A stretch of 64,000 nt of DNA. Origin: Mycobacterium sp. MFM001 (GTDB lineage Bacteria; Actinomycetota; Actinomycetes; Mycobacteriales; Mycobacteriaceae). Of this stretch, positions 38,537 through 48,641 are shown piece by piece (the stretch's first letter is position 1; every line of letters begins with the position of its first letter). Where the stretch lies: assembly GCF_003402475.1 (NCBI RefSeq), contig NZ_BFAB01000010.1, positions 1-64,000 on the forward strand, written 5' to 3'. The notes below the pieces were generated by a model that was not told the origin of the DNA, did no database searches, and saw nothing but the letters and a program-made list of their open reading frames with translations. Position numbers and translations under genes: made by a program.

Positions 38537-40063
38537 ATGAGCGCAGTTATCGAGATTCCAAGGGGCCACAATCCGTTCCCGACGACGGGGGTGACCCGGG
38601 ACCGCGACGGCATCCCGCACTACGACGAACTGCCGGCCACATTGCTGGACGTGCTCGCCCACCACGTCGAGACCCGGCCGGGCAGCGAGGCCGTCGCGGA
38701 AGTGGGCGCCGAACGCCTGACCTACCAACAGCTCTGGGACGCCGCAGCGCGAGTAGCCGGCGGTCTGCGCGCGGACGGACTGCAACGAGGTGACCGCGTC
38801 GCGCTGCGATACCCGGCCGGCCTCAACTGGGTGCTCGCGTTCTGGGGCACCGTCATGGCCGGCGGGGTGGCGGTCCCGGTCAACACCCGGTCGGCCGGGC
38901 CGGAGGTCGAGTTCATCCTGTCCGACGCCGGCGCCCGGGTTGACCTGGCCGCAGACACGGCCCTGCCCGACGGCGAACCCTATGTGGCGCAGGGACTCGA
39001 TCGCACCGACGTCGCCGCACTGTTCTACACCTCGGGCACCACCGGGCGGCCCAAAGGCGTGCCCACCACTCACGAGGCGTTTCTGACCAACGCCGAAAAC
39101 ATGGTGCGCTGTGTGGGTCTCGAGCGTGACGCCGCCGAGGAATTCCGCACCCTCATATCGGTGCCGCTGTTCCACGTGACCGGCTGCAACTCCCAACTGC
39201 TGGCCGCCGCTTACGTGGGCGGCGCGTCGGTGATCATGCCCGCACTGGATCTTGTCCAACTGATACGGACATTGTCCGCCGAACGGATCTCCTCCATGGT
39301 GACCGTCCCCGCTGTCTACGCATTGCTGTTGAGGCACAACGATTTCAAGGACGCCGACGTGTCCGGCGTCCGGTGGGTCGGCTACGGGGGCGCGCCTATC
39401 GCGCCGTCTTTGGTGGCCGCGGTCAAGGATGCGTTTCCAAACGCGAAGGTGTTCAACGGGTACGGGATGACCGAAACCGCCTCGCTGATGACGACATTGC
39501 CCCACGACGACGCCGTCGAGCACGCCGACTCGGTCGGTTACGCGGTGCCCTCGGTGGACCTTGGTGTCGTCCCTTACGGCGACGACCCGACGGTGGGGGA
39601 GTTGGTGACGCGCGGCGCCAACGTGACGGCGGGCTACTGGAACCGGCCGGAAGCCACCGCCGCCACCATCGTCGACGGCTGGCTGCACACCGGCGACGTG
39701 GTTCGGGTCGACGACGCCGGGCGGGTGCACATCGTCGACCGGCTCAAGGACATCATCAACCGTGGCGGCGAGAACGTCTCCAGCGTCGAGGTCGAGGCGG
39801 CGTTGCTGTCGGCGCCCGGTGTCGCCGACGCCTGCGTGCTGGCGGTACCCGACGAAGTGATGGGTGAGAAGGTCGGCGCGGTGCTATACGGCGAGCAAAT
39901 AGATGTACCTGCAGTGCTGGACCATTGCCGAGGGCAACTCGCCGATTTCAAGGTTCCCCAGTACGTCACCGTGGTCGACCAGCCGTTGCCCCGCAACCCC
40001 GGCGGCAAACTACTCAAAGGCCAACTGCGCGAACAGGTGCAGTGGGGTCCGGCGCTGCGATGA
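38537..40063 (+). CDS. Acyl-CoA synthetase joined to an acyl-CoA carboxylase
   Basis: 508 aa. ANL ligase: LTYQQLWDAAARVAGGL, FYTSGTTGRPKGVPTTH (about residue 172), NGYGMTETASLM, HTGDVVRVDDAGRVHIVDRLKD, NRGGENVSSVEVEAALL and PRNPGGKLLKGQL with the catalytic Lys. Its stop is in the ATGA start of the single-chain carboxylase, so both are made together; it probably supplies the acyl-CoA that the carboxylase uses. The insert between the N-terminal subdomain and P-loop is short. Confidence 0.87.
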   Translation: MSAVIEIPRGHNPFPTTGVTRDRDGIPHYDELPATLLDVLAHHVETRPGSEAVAEVGAERLTYQQLWDAAARVAGGLRADGLQRGDRVALRYPAGLNWVLAFWGTVMAGGVAVPVNTRSAGPEVEFILSDAGARVDLAADTALPDGEPYVAQGLDRTDVAALFYTSGTTGRPKGVPTTHEAFLTNAENMVRCVGLERDAAEEFRTLISVPLFHVTGCNSQLLAAAYVGGASVIMPALDLVQLIRTLSAERISSMVTVPAVYALLLRHNDFKDADVSGVRWVGYGGAPIAPSLVAAVKDAFPNAKVFNGYGMTETASLMTTLPHDDAVEHADSVGYAVPSVDLGVVPYGDDPTVGELVTRGANVTAGYWNRPEATAATIVDGWLHTGDVVRVDDAGRVHIVDRLKDIINRGGENVSSVEVEAALLSAPGVADACVLAVPDEVMGEKVGAVLYGEQIDVPAVLDHCRGQLADFKVPQYVTVVDQPLPRNPGGKLLKGQLREQVQWGPALR

Positions 40064-43000
40064 CCCTGCTGGTCGCCAACCGCGGCGAAATCGCACTGCG
40101 GATCATCCGCACCGCAACCGAATTGGACATCGGCACCGTCGCGGTGTACGCCGAAGACGACGCCGACAGCCCGCATGTGCATGCCGCCGACGAAGCCATC
40201 GGCTTGTCGGACACCGGTCCCGCCGCATACCTGGATCACGCCGCGATGCTGGCGGCGGCCAAGCAGTCCGGCGCCGAGCTGATCCACCCCGGCTATGGGT
40301 TCCTGTCCGAGAACCCGGAATTCGCGCGCGCCTGCGCCGCAGCGGGATATACGTTCGTCGGGCCGGATCCCGACGCACTCGAGTTGTTCGGCAACAAGTC
40401 GGCCGCCCGCCGGGCGGCCGCCGAGGCGGGAATTCCGGTGTTGGCGGCCACCGAAGGTCCCAGCAGCGTCGAGGAGATACGGGAGTTTGCGGCAGGGCAG
40501 CCGGACGGCATCGTGATCAAAGCGCTGGCCGGTGGCGGTGGGCGTGGTATGCGAATCGTCAAAGACGCCGCCGCTATCGACGACGCGTACCGCCACTGCG
40601 CTGCCGAGGCCCAACTCGGCTTCGGCGACTCGGCGGTGTTCGCCGAGGCCTTGTTCGACAATGCTCGGCACATCGAAGTGCAGATCGTCGCGACACCAGA
40701 CCGTGCCCTCGCGCTGGGTGACCGGGACTGCAGCATCCAGCGCCGCTACCAGAAGCTCGTCGAAATCGCGCCGGCGCAAGGAATTTCCACGGCGTTGCGC
40801 CGTGACCTGCACCGCGCCGCGGCCGTGCTGTGTGCCCGGGTCGGGTACCGCGGGCTGGCCACGGTCGAATTCCTGGTCGCCGGTGAACAGTTCGTCTTCC
40901 TCGAGGTCAACCCGCGAATCCAGGTGGAGCACACCGTGACCGAGGAGGTCACCGGGATAGACCTCGTCGCGCTGCAGCTGGGAATTGCTCGCGGCGCGTC
41001 GTTCCACCAGCTGCGGTTGCCGGCCGGCATCGTCGCCGACGGAACGGAAGTCACCGGAGCGCCCGCGGCGGTGCGCGGTATCGCGATCCAGACCCGGGTC
41101 AACATGGAGACCATCGACGCCGACGGGTCGGTCGTGCCTGCCGGGGGCACTCTCAGCGTGTTCTCGCCGCCGAGCGGCCCGGGAGTGCGCGTCGACACCT
41201 ACGGGCGACCCGGGTTGACGCCGAGCCCGCGCTACGACTCATTGCTGGCAAAGGTGATCACCCACGTCCGCGGATCGTCGTTTCCCGCTGCGATGCGCAA
41301 AGCGCAGACGGCGCTGGAAGAGTTCGGCATCGAGGGCATCCGCACCAACATCGGGTTCCTGCGGGAGGTGCTGTCGCACATCCAGATTCAGTCGGAGGTG
41401 GTGACGACGGGATTCGTCGACGCGAACCTTCCCGCGCTGGCCACAGCCGCGATGTCGCATCACTCCGAAGTCCGCGTCGCACCTCTCGAGCTGTACCCGG
41501 GTGAGGAGGTACTGCGCGCACAACTTGCCGGCACCGTCGTCGACATCGCGCCCGACGGTGCCGAGTTGACCGCGGGCCAGCAGGTCGTCGTGCTCGAGGC
41601 CATGAAGATGCAGCACGTGCTGGCCGCACCGGATGCGCTGCGCACGGTGCGAAACCTCGTGACGCCGGGACAGGTCGTCGGAACGGGCGATCCGCTGGTG
41701 GTTTTCACCCGCACGAGGGCCGGTGCAACCGGCGAGACCGCGGCCGAACTCGACCTCGACCGCAGCCGCGCCGACCTCGACGAAGTCCGTCGCCGCCACC
41801 TGCTCACCCTCGACGAGGGCCGGCCGGCCGCTGTCGCCAAGCGGCACAAGCAGAATCGCCGCACCGCGCGCGAGAACATCGCCGACCTGGTGGACCCCGG
41901 CAGCTTCGTCGAGTACGGCGCGTTAGCGGTCGCCGCGCAGCGCAGCCGGCGCTCCGAAGAGGACCTGATCGCCAACACGCCGGCCGACGGCCTGGTCGCC
42001 GGACTGGCCCGAATCAACGGGGGCGAGGCCGCGGTGCTGTCCTACGACTACACCGTGCTCGCCGGCACGCAGGGCATGCGCAACCATGCGAAAACCGACC
42101 GCGTCTTCGATGTGGCTGCCCGCAAAGGGATTCCGCTGGTGCTGTTCGCCGAAGGCGGCGGCGGCCGGCCCGGCGACACCGACGTCGCCAACATCGCCGG
42201 ACTGGACGTGCCGACCTTCCGCGCACTGGGCGCGCTGAGCGGACGGGTGCCGCTGGTGTCGATTGTCTCCGGACGGTGCTTCGCCGGCAACGCCGCGCTG
42301 GCCGGGACGTGCGACGTGATCATCGCGACTCCGGACGCCAACATCGGCATGGGCGGGCCCGCGATGATCGAGGGCGGCGGGCTGGGAGTGTACCGGCCGG
42401 AGGACATCGGACCGATCGACGTGCAGCGCCGCAACGGGGTAGTTGGCCTGGCCGCGCGCGACGAGGCCCACGCTGTCGCGCTGGCCAAGCAGTACCTGTC
42501 CTACTTTCAGGGCGGCATCGACGACTGGGAGGCGCCCGATCCGCGGCTGGCTCGGCATGTGGTGCCGGAGAACAGGTTACGGGCCTACGACGTGCACCGC
42601 GCCATCGAATCGGTTGTCGATGTTGATTCGGTGCTGGAGCTGCGTCCCGACTACGGCGTCGGCGTGGTCACCGCACTGGTCCGCGTCGAGGGCACGCCGT
42701 ATGGGCTGCTGGCCAACAGCAGCCATCATCTCGGCGGGGCGATCGACGCCGAGGCGGCCGACAAGATCGCCGACTTCCTGATCTTGTGCGAATGCTTTGG
42801 GCTGCCGATCGTCTCGCTATGCGACACCCCGGGATTCATGGTCGGTCCGGACGCCGAAGTCGACGGTGCCGTGCGACGGATGAGCCGGCTGTTCGTGCAC
42901 GGCGCACGGCTGACCGTGCCGTTCGGAATGATCATTCTGCGCAAGGGTTACGGCCTGGGCGCGATGGCGATGGCCGGCGGCTCCTTTCATGCCCCGGAGT

Positions 43001-43245
43001 TCACCGTCGCCTGGCCGACGGGCGAGATCGGCGGGATGGGTCTGGAAGGCGCTGTGCGGCTGGGGTTTTCCAAGGAGCTGGCCGCCGAGTCGGATCCCGT
43101 CGAACGGCAGAAGCTGTTCGACAAGCTGGTCGAGGCCGCCTACCAGCACGGCAAGGCGCTCACGTCGGCCACCACGTTCGAGCTCGACGACGTGATCGAC
43201 CCGGCGGACTCCCGGGCGTGGATCGCCAGGTTGTCGCGGCGCTGA
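40060..43245 (+). CDS. Single-chain biotin-dependent acyl-CoA carboxylase
   Basis: 1061 aa from ATG at 40060. All three carboxylase parts in one chain: biotin carboxylase (residues 1 to about 450; RGEIALRIIRTA, ATP-grasp loop GGGGRGM, EVNPRIQVEHTVTEE), BCCP with EAMKMQH and biotinyl Lys516, and carboxyltransferase (about 570-1061; YDYTVLAGTQGMRNHAKTD, FAEGGGGRPGD, CDTPGFMVGPDAE, GGMGLEGAVRLGF). Mycobacterial AccA/AccD carboxylases are usually separate subunits; the order here matches the long-chain acyl-CoA carboxylase (LCC) described structurally from M. avium subsp. paratuberculosis. It makes alpha-carboxy acyl-CoA. Cytoplasmic. Confidence 0.9.
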   Translation: MTLLVANRGEIALRIIRTATELDIGTVAVYAEDDADSPHVHAADEAIGLSDTGPAAYLDHAAMLAAAKQSGAELIHPGYGFLSENPEFARACAAAGYTFVGPDPDALELFGNKSAARRAAAEAGIPVLAATEGPSSVEEIREFAAGQPDGIVIKALAGGGGRGMRIVKDAAAIDDAYRHCAAEAQLGFGDSAVFAEALFDNARHIEVQIVATPDRALALGDRDCSIQRRYQKLVEIAPAQGISTALRRDLHRAAAVLCARVGYRGLATVEFLVAGEQFVFLEVNPRIQVEHTVTEEVTGIDLVALQLGIARGASFHQLRLPAGIVADGTEVTGAPAAVRGIAIQTRVNMETIDADGSVVPAGGTLSVFSPPSGPGVRVDTYGRPGLTPSPRYDSLLAKVITHVRGSSFPAAMRKAQTALEEFGIEGIRTNIGFLREVLSHIQIQSEVVTTGFVDANLPALATAAMSHHSEVRVAPLELYPGEEVLRAQLAGTVVDIAPDGAELTAGQQVVVLEAMKMQHVLAAPDALRTVRNLVTPGQVVGTGDPLVVFTRTRAGATGETAAELDLDRSRADLDEVRRRHLLTLDEGRPAAVAKRHKQNRRTARENIADLVDPGSFVEYGALAVAAQRSRRSEEDLIANTPADGLVAGLARINGGEAAVLSYDYTVLAGTQGMRNHAKTDRVFDVAARKGIPLVLFAEGGGGRPGDTDVANIAGLDVPTFRALGALSGRVPLVSIVSGRCFAGNAALAGTCDVIIATPDANIGMGGPAMIEGGGLGVYRPEDIGPIDVQRRNGVVGLAARDEAHAVALAKQYLSYFQGGIDDWEAPDPRLARHVVPENRLRAYDVHRAIESVVDVDSVLELRPDYGVGVVTALVRVEGTPYGLLANSSHHLGGAIDAEAADKIADFLILCECFGLPIVSLCDTPGFMVGPDAEVDGAVRRMSRLFVHGARLTVPFGMIILRKGYGLGAMAMAGGSFHAPEFTVAWPTGEIGGMGLEGAVRLGFSKELAAESDPVERQKLFDKLVEAAYQHGKALTSATTFELDDVIDPADSRAWIARLSRR

Positions 43246-43278
43246 GCACGCGCCCCCGGCTGCGCTCCCATAATACGA

Positions 43279-43298
43279 ACCTGACGTCAAATTCAGGT
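43279..43298. promoter_or_regulatory. Operator copy 1 (ACCTGA-N8-TCAGGT)
   Basis: Exact 6-bp inverted arms, 8-bp spacer, 12 bp before the TetR ATG and just downstream of a -10-like CATAAT at 43269-43274. Shares the pattern ACYTGA-N8-TCARGT with copy 2. Autorepression of the regulator is the likely role. Confidence 0.65.
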
Positions 43299-43310
43299 AG
43301 CATCGGTGGC

Positions 43311-43949
43311 ATGGATACGACGGCGCCTGCTCGCCAACCGCCGGCGACGGTGCGTGGTGCCCGGACCCGGGCCGCCCTGATTGCCGCCGCACGCAAGGTG
43401 TTCGAGCGGGACGGCTATCTCGATGCCAAGCTGAGCGACATCACCAAGGCGGCGCGTTGCGCGACCGGGTCGTTCTACACCTACTTCGCGAACAAGGAAG
43501 AGATCTTTGCCGCCGTCCTCGCGGAAGCGCAGCAAGACATGATGCATCCGGGCATAGGCCGGGTGAGCGACACCGACAACCCGTACGCGGTGTTAGAGGC
43601 CAGCAATCGTGCCTACCTGGAGGCATACCGGCGCAATGCCAAGCTGATGGGTCTGCTCGAACAGGTCGCGCACGTGGACCCGAAGTTCCACGAGTTGCGG
43701 AGGCGCCGGGCCGACGCATTCATCCAGCGCAACGCTCGCGGGATCGCCGATTTGCAGGCGCGGGGGATCGCCGATCCCGGCATCGATCCGTTGCTCGCCT
43801 CGCGGGCGCTATCGGGCATGGTCAGCCGGCTGGCCTACAGCGTCTTCACTCGCGGGGAGGCAGACGACGATGCGCAGGTCGACTTCGAGGAGCTGGTGTT
43901 CACCGTGACCCGGCTGTGGGCCAACGCGCTGCGGTTCGGCGGATCATGA
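43311..43949 (+). CDS. TetR-family transcriptional regulator
   Basis: 212 aa from ATG at 43311; the longer in-frame extension upstream runs antisense-like through the carboxylase and is not coding. HTH (about residues 20-65): AALIAAARKVFERDGYLDAKLSDITKAARCATGSFYTYFANKEEI, with recognition helix ATGSFYTYF, read in parts. Ligand domain follows with DPKFHELRRRRADAFIQRN, similar to FadR/KstR2-like C-terminal helices. Flanked by the two operator copies, so it probably represses itself and the SDR-FadE-SDR operon. Confidence 0.9.
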   Translation: MDTTAPARQPPATVRGARTRAALIAAARKVFERDGYLDAKLSDITKAARCATGSFYTYFANKEEIFAAVLAEAQQDMMHPGIGRVSDTDNPYAVLEASNRAYLEAYRRNAKLMGLLEQVAHVDPKFHELRRRRADAFIQRNARGIADLQARGIADPGIDPLLASRALSGMVSRLAYSVFTRGEADDDAQVDFEELVFTVTRLWANALRFGGS

Positions 43950-43965
43950 CCGATCCGACAGTTGA

Positions 43966-43985
43966 ACTTGAGTCCGGATTCAAGT
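43966..43985. promoter_or_regulatory. Operator copy 2 (ACTTGA-N8-TCAAGT)
   Basis: Exact 6-bp inverted arms with the same 8-bp spacer, 50 bp upstream of the GTG of the SDR gene, matching copy 1 at 10 of 12 arm bases. The position in the promoter of the next operon argues for TetR control of it. Confidence 0.65.
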
Positions 43986-44035
43986 AGGGTCGTGATTCAT
44001 TCGGGCTCTACCCTTGTGAGGAAGAAGATCCCTTT

Positions 44036-44848
44036 GTGAAGGTTGACCAGAAGGTCGCCATCGTCACCGGCGGTGGCGGCGGCATCGGCGGCGCACTGGC
44101 CGCGAAGCTGACCCAACAGGGCGCGCAGGTCGTCGTCGCCGACCTCGACGCCGACGCCGCCAAGGCGGTGGCGGACGCAATCAACACAGCGCAACCCGGT
44201 AGGGCCGTCAGTGCGGGCGCGGATGCATCCGACACTGCGCAGATCCAGCGCTTGATCGATCTCGCGGAACGCGAATTCGGCCCAGTGGACCTGTATTTCG
44301 CCAACGCGGGCATCACCGGTGCGGCCGGCCTCGACGTCAGCGAGGCAGATTGGGACCGGTCCATCGACGTCAACCTGCGCGCGCACATCCGGGCCGCCCA
44401 ATTGCTGGTGCCCGGCTGGATCGAGCGCGGCGAAGGATATTTCGTGTCCACCGCCTCGGCGGCCGGGCTGCTCACCCAGCTCGGTTCGGCCACCTACTCC
44501 GTCACCAAGCACGCGGCTGTGGGCTTCGCCGAGTGGCTCAACATCACCTACGGCGATCAGGGGGTGCGGGTCAGCTGCCTGTGCCCGATGGGAGTGAACA
44601 CCAAACTGCTGTACTCCGGGGAACAGTCCGGCGACCCGCTGGGCGACCTCGCCACCCGCGCGGTCACCACCGCCGGCACCGTGTTGGAACCCGACGCGGT
44701 CGCCGACATCGTCCTGGAGGCTGTCGGCGACGAGCGGTTCCTGATCCTTCCGCACCCGGAAGTGCTGGAGATGTACCGCCACAAGGCAACCGATTACGAC
44801 CGTTGGCTGCGCGGCATGCGCCGCTACCAGCGCAGTCTGCTGAGTTGA
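44036..44848 (+). CDS. Short-chain dehydrogenase
   Basis: 270 aa, GTG start with a GAGGAAG box upstream. [11 protein letters not shown] cofactor loop (about residue 10), ADLDADAA with the NAD-preferring Asp, [16 protein letters not shown] and [11 protein letters not shown] with the catalytic Ser, Tyr and Lys. The proline/leucine-rich C terminus is typical of SDRs acting on lipid or steroid alcohols. First gene of the operon behind operator copy 2; 11 bp to the next gene. Confidence 0.88.
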   Translation: MKVDQKVAIVTGGGGGIGGALAAKLTQQGAQVVVADLDADAAKAVADAINTAQPGRAVSAGADASDTAQIQRLIDLAEREFGPVDLYFANAGITGAAGLDVSEADWDRSIDVNLRAHIRAAQLLVPGWIERGEGYFVSTASAAGLLTQLGSATYSVTKHAAVGFAEWLNITYGDQGVRVSCLCPMGVNTKLLYSGEQSGDPLGDLATRAVTTAGTVLEPDAVADIVLEAVGDERFLILPHPEVLEMYRHKATDYDRWLRGMRRYQRSLLS

Positions 44849-44859
44849 CAGGAGCCGCG

Positions 44860-46080
44860 ATGTCGCTGTTCGAATTGTCCGATCGCGCAAAGAAATACCA
44901 GGCGGATCTGCTGGAGTTCATGGATTCGCACGTCTACCCGGCCGAAGCCGTCTACGACGAGCAGATGCGGCAATCCGGCGACCCTCACTTCCAGCCGCCG
45001 ATCATGGAAGAGCTCAAGGCCGAGGCCCGCGAGCGCGGACTGTGGAACCTTTTTCACCCGCACCCGGAGTGGGGGCCCGGGCTGACCAATCTGGAGTACG
45101 CGCCGCTGGCGGAGATCATGGGGCGCAGCCACCTTGCCTCCGAGGCGTGCAACTGCAGCGCACCCGACACCGGAAACATGGAAGTGCTCACGCTGTTCGG
45201 CAGCGACGAGCACAAGGAGAAATACCTCAAGCCGCTGCTCGCCGGGACCATTCGCTCGGCGTTCGCGATGACCGAGCCGCAGGTGGCCAGCTCGGACGCC
45301 ACCAACGTGCAGCTGTCGATGGTGCGCGACGGCGACGGGTATGTGCTCAACGGCCGGAAGTGGTTCGCGTCCAACGCTTTACACCGGAACTGCAAAGTGA
45401 TGATCGTGATGGGCAAGACCGACCCGACGGCCGCCCCGCACCGCCAGCAGTCGATGATGGTCGTGCCCATCGACGCTCCCGGCGTCACCGTGATGCGCGG
45501 CCTGCCCGTGTTCGGCTACCAGGACCGCGAGGGCCACGCCGAGATCGACTTCAAAGACGTTCGGGTGCCGGCCAAAGATGTGCTCAAGGGCGAGGGTGAG
45601 GGCTTCGCGATCAGCCAGGCGCGCCTCGGTCCCGGACGCATCCACCACTGCATGCGCGCAATCGGCATGGCCGAGCGGGCGCTCGAATTGCTCTGCACGC
45701 GTGCCCAATCCCGGGTCACCTTCGGCAAACCGATCAGCGAGAACGCCAACATTCAGGATTGGATTGCCGAGTCGCGCATCGACATCGAGATGATCCGGCT
45801 GCTCACCCTCAAGGCCGCCTACCTGATGGACACCGTTGGCAACAAGGCGGCGCAGACCGAGATCGCCGCGATCAAGGTCGCGGCCCCGCAAGTGGCGCTG
45901 AAAGTCGTCGACCGCGCCATCCAGGTACACGGCGGCGGCGGCGTCACCGACGACTTTCCGCTGGCCATGGCATGGGCACACCTGCGCACGCTACGTTTGG
46001 CCGACGGTCCCGACGAGGTGCACAAGCGCGCAATCGCCCGCCGCGAACTGCGCAAGTACCAGGAGGCAAGCCAACGATGA
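44860..46080 (+). CDS. Acyl-CoA dehydrogenase
   Basis: 406 aa from ATG at 44860 (GGAG just upstream). Acyl-CoA dehydrogenase of the ACAD10/11-like branch: helical N domain, [19 protein letters not shown] (Ser/Asp flavin contact), [11 protein letters not shown], then [22 protein letters not shown] and [20 protein letters not shown], with [16 protein letters not shown] near the end. Members of this branch act on long-chain or 4-hydroxy acyl-CoAs. Oxidises the acyl-CoA of an unknown substrate. ATGA overlap with the next gene. Confidence 0.9.
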   Translation: MSLFELSDRAKKYQADLLEFMDSHVYPAEAVYDEQMRQSGDPHFQPPIMEELKAEARERGLWNLFHPHPEWGPGLTNLEYAPLAEIMGRSHLASEACNCSAPDTGNMEVLTLFGSDEHKEKYLKPLLAGTIRSAFAMTEPQVASSDATNVQLSMVRDGDGYVLNGRKWFASNALHRNCKVMIVMGKTDPTAAPHRQQSMMVVPIDAPGVTVMRGLPVFGYQDREGHAEIDFKDVRVPAKDVLKGEGEGFAISQARLGPGRIHHCMRAIGMAERALELLCTRAQSRVTFGKPISENANIQDWIAESRIDIEMIRLLTLKAAYLMDTVGNKAAQTEIAAIKVAAPQVALKVVDRAIQVHGGGGVTDDFPLAMAWAHLRTLRLADGPDEVHKRAIARRELRKYQEASQR

Positions 46081-46841
46081 CGTCACCCGACTTCAAAGGT
46101 CGCACCGCGATCGTCACCGGAGCATCCCGCGGGATCGGGCTGGCCATTGCGCAGCGGCTGGGCGAGGGGGGCGCGAACGTCGTACTCACGTCGCGCAAAC
46201 AGGAGAGCGCGGACGCCGCGGCAGCGCAGGTGAATGGCAACGCGTTGGGTGTCGGTGCCCATGCGGTCGACGAAGAGGCCGCGCAACGGTGCGTCGAAAC
46301 CACCCTGGACCGGTTCGGCAGCATCGACATCCTGGTCAACAACGCCGGAACCAACCCCGCCTACGGGCCACTGATCGAGCAGGACCATGCACGTTTTGCC
46401 AAGACCTTCGACGTCAACCTGTGGGCGCCGCTGCTGTGGACATCGCTGGTGGTCAAGGCGTGGATGGGCGAGCATGGCGGCGCGGTGGTCAACACCGCCT
46501 CGATCGGCGGTCTGCATTTCGGGGCCTACATGGGGATGTACAACGCGACCAAGGCTGCGCTGATTCACGTGACCAAGCAACTGGCGCTGGAACTTTCGCC
46601 GCGGGTGCGGGTCAACGCGATCTGCCCGGGTGTGGTGCGCACCCGGCTCGCCGAGGCGCTGTGGAAGGACCATGAGGACCCGCTCTCGTCGTCGATCGCA
46701 TTGGGCCGCATCGGCGAACCGGTCGATGTGGCAGGCGCGGTGGCGTTTTTGGTCTCGGATGCGGCGAGCTGGATCACCGGCGAAGCCATGGTGATCGACG
46801 GCGGGCAGCTGCTCGGCGACGCGTCGGCGTTCCGGGGCTGA
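46077..46841 (+). CDS. fabG5: FabG-like short-chain dehydrogenase
   Basis: 254 aa. [15 protein letters not shown] (about residue 15), NNAG, Ser in NTASIGG, and [19 protein letters not shown] with Tyr and Lys, closing with [13 protein letters not shown]. Resembles M. tuberculosis Rv2766c (called fabG5), which lies near thyA there as well. NAD(P)-dependent 3-ketoacyl reductase or alcohol dehydrogenase. End of the TetR-controlled operon; convergent with the F420-type gene. Confidence 0.87.
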   Translation: MTSPDFKGRTAIVTGASRGIGLAIAQRLGEGGANVVLTSRKQESADAAAAQVNGNALGVGAHAVDEEAAQRCVETTLDRFGSIDILVNNAGTNPAYGPLIEQDHARFAKTFDVNLWAPLLWTSLVVKAWMGEHGGAVVNTASIGGLHFGAYMGMYNATKAALIHVTKQLALELSPRVRVNAICPGVVRTRLAEALWKDHEDPLSSSIALGRIGEPVDVAGAVAFLVSDAASWITGEAMVIDGGQLLGDASAFRG

Positions 46842-46850
46842 CGGCCGCCG

Positions 46851-47864
46851 TCACCACTGCAGCCGGCGGGCCACCTCGCCATAGCGCTCGATGCGCTCCT
46901 GATTGGCCAGCGCGTTGTAGAGCACCAGCCGGGTGGCGAACCCGGCGTATTTCTCGGTGAGCGCGTCGGCCAGCTTGTCCCACGTCGACTCGGTGGCGAA
47001 GGCGGCCAGGTGCTCGTCGGTAATCTGGGCCGCCATGCCGGCGACGTCGCCGGCCTTCTGCTTTTCCCGGATCCGCGCGGTGGTGCCCTCGAAGCCGGCC
47101 TCGTCCCAGATGAACGCGTAATTGGGCGTGCTTCCGTAGAAGGCCAGACCGGCGCGCGCGGTTTCTCTTTCCTTGTCGCGCTCCTCGTCGCTGTCGCCCA
47201 CGATCGTCATCTCCGGCACGATCACCGCGATGTCCGACACGGCTCGTCCGGCTTTCGCCGCTCCCTCGGCGATGTTCGGCAGCGCGTGCCGGGTGAGGTA
47301 GCCGGGCTCGGCCAGCGGATGGATGTGCACGCCGTCGGCCACTTCGCCGGCCATCCGCAGCATCCACGGATTCACCGCCGCAATATCGACTTTGGGGTCG
47401 GGACAGTCAATAGGGCCCGGGCTCCACTGCGGGGTGATGAAGTCGAGGTCGTAGAACTCGCCGTGGTAATCGAGCTGCCCGGACCGAAACGCCGCGAAGC
47501 ACGCCTTCACCGCCAGCACGTAGTCGCGCAGCCGTGGGCCCGGCCGCTCGAACGCCGCGCCGTAGCGCCGCTCGATGTGACGGCGCACCTGAGTCCCCAG
47601 CCCCAGCCGGAATTTCCCGCCGGTGGCCTGCTGAAGTTCCCACGCCGTCGTCGCCGTGACGAAGGGACTGCGCGGGAATGCCACCGCGACGCCCGTCGAC
47701 AACTCGAGCCCGGGCGCGGCTTGCGAGGCCACCGCGGCGTTGAGGTAGGCCGTGCGGCCGGTCTCGGTGAACAACAGACCGGAGAACCCGGCCGATTGAG
47801 TTCGCCTCGCCAAATCGCCGATCTGGCCCAGCGGCGCGGGCGTCGTCATCGCGTCGACGTGCAT
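46851..47864 (-). CDS. Luciferase-like F420-dependent oxidoreductase (TIGR03617 type)
   Basis: 337 aa, opening MHVDAMTTPAPLGQIGDLARR, characteristic of the TIGR03617 F420 subfamily. Luciferase-like monooxygenase barrel with GFSGLLFTET, LSTGVAVAFPRSPF and GLGTQVRRHIERRYG; the cofactor is inferred as F420, not FMN, from subfamily. Substrate unknown. It lies 11 bp after the dienelactone hydrolase gene on the same strand. Confidence 0.82.
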   Translation of the reverse strand: MHVDAMTTPAPLGQIGDLARRTQSAGFSGLLFTETGRTAYLNAAVASQAAPGLELSTGVAVAFPRSPFVTATTAWELQQATGGKFRLGLGTQVRRHIERRYGAAFERPGPRLRDYVLAVKACFAAFRSGQLDYHGEFYDLDFITPQWSPGPIDCPDPKVDIAAVNPWMLRMAGEVADGVHIHPLAEPGYLTRHALPNIAEGAAKAGRAVSDIAVIVPEMTIVGDSDEERDKERETARAGLAFYGSTPNYAFIWDEAGFEGTTARIREKQKAGDVAGMAAQITDEHLAAFATESTWDKLADALTEKYAGFATRLVLYNALANQERIERYGEVARRLQW

Positions 47865-47875
47865 GGCGCCGGCGA

Positions 47876-48610
47876 CTAGAGCTTGGCCCCGAAGAAGTCG
47901 CGCATCGCCGTCCAGTGCCGCTCGGCGGCGTCGGCGTCATACGGCGGGTTGTCCGGCACGGCGAAACCATGCTCGGCCGGATAGGTCTCGATGGTGTGCT
48001 CGACGCCGGCCGCGGTCAGCGCCTTGTCGAGCTGCTCGGCGTGCTCCGCGGTGAACGAGCCGTCGTTGCGCGCGCCGGCTACGTAGATGGCGCCCTGGAT
48101 CTGGTCGGCCAGCAGATGCGGGCTGTCGGCGCTGTCGGTGACCAGCCCGCCGCCGTGGAACGACGCGGCCGCCGCGACCCGCTCCGGCTGGCGACCCGCC
48201 ACCACCAGCGACGTCCGCCCGCCCATGCAGTAGCCGCACACGCCGAACCGGTCACCTTTGACCTCCGGCCGGTCGGCGAGGTAGTTGAAAAACGCCTCGG
48301 CGTCGATCGCCATCTTCAGCGGCGTGACGGTGCCGATCATCGAGAACAGCCGCTGACGTTCTTTCGGGTCGCTGAACGCGGTCGACATGTCGAACGGCTC
48401 CCAGTCGCCCGAGCGGTAGTACACGTCGGGCAGCAGCACGACGTAACCGAAACCGGCCAGCTTGGCGGCCATCTCGTAGAAGGTGTCGCGCACCCCGCCG
48501 GCGTCGGGATACATGACCACACCGGGCCACGGGCCCTCCCCGTCGGGGGTATACAGGCGGACCGTGCAGTCCCCGTCTTGGGTGGTGACACTGTCGGTGA
48601 TGTTCGGCAT
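47876..48610 (-). CDS. Dienelactone hydrolase-family protein
   Basis: 244 aa from ATG at 48610. Alpha/beta hydrolase with Cys128 in the nucleophile elbow [12 protein letters not shown], the dienelactone hydrolase form; oxyanion region [14 protein letters not shown], acid in [14 protein letters not shown] GARNDGSF, and His in [11 protein letters not shown] (about residue 210). Hydrolyses lactones or esters in aromatic or lipid degradation. Matches M. tuberculosis Rv2765, divergent from thyA (31 bp between starts). Confidence 0.88.
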   Translation of the reverse strand: MPNITDSVTTQDGDCTVRLYTPDGEGPWPGVVMYPDAGGVRDTFYEMAAKLAGFGYVVLLPDVYYRSGDWEPFDMSTAFSDPKERQRLFSMIGTVTPLKMAIDAEAFFNYLADRPEVKGDRFGVCGYCMGGRTSLVVAGRQPERVAAAASFHGGGLVTDSADSPHLLADQIQGAIYVAGARNDGSFTAEHAEQLDKALTAAGVEHTIETYPAEHGFAVPDNPPYDADAAERHWTAMRDFFGAKL

Positions 48611-48641
48611 GGTTACCGTTCTACTCGCTACGCTGAGGGGC

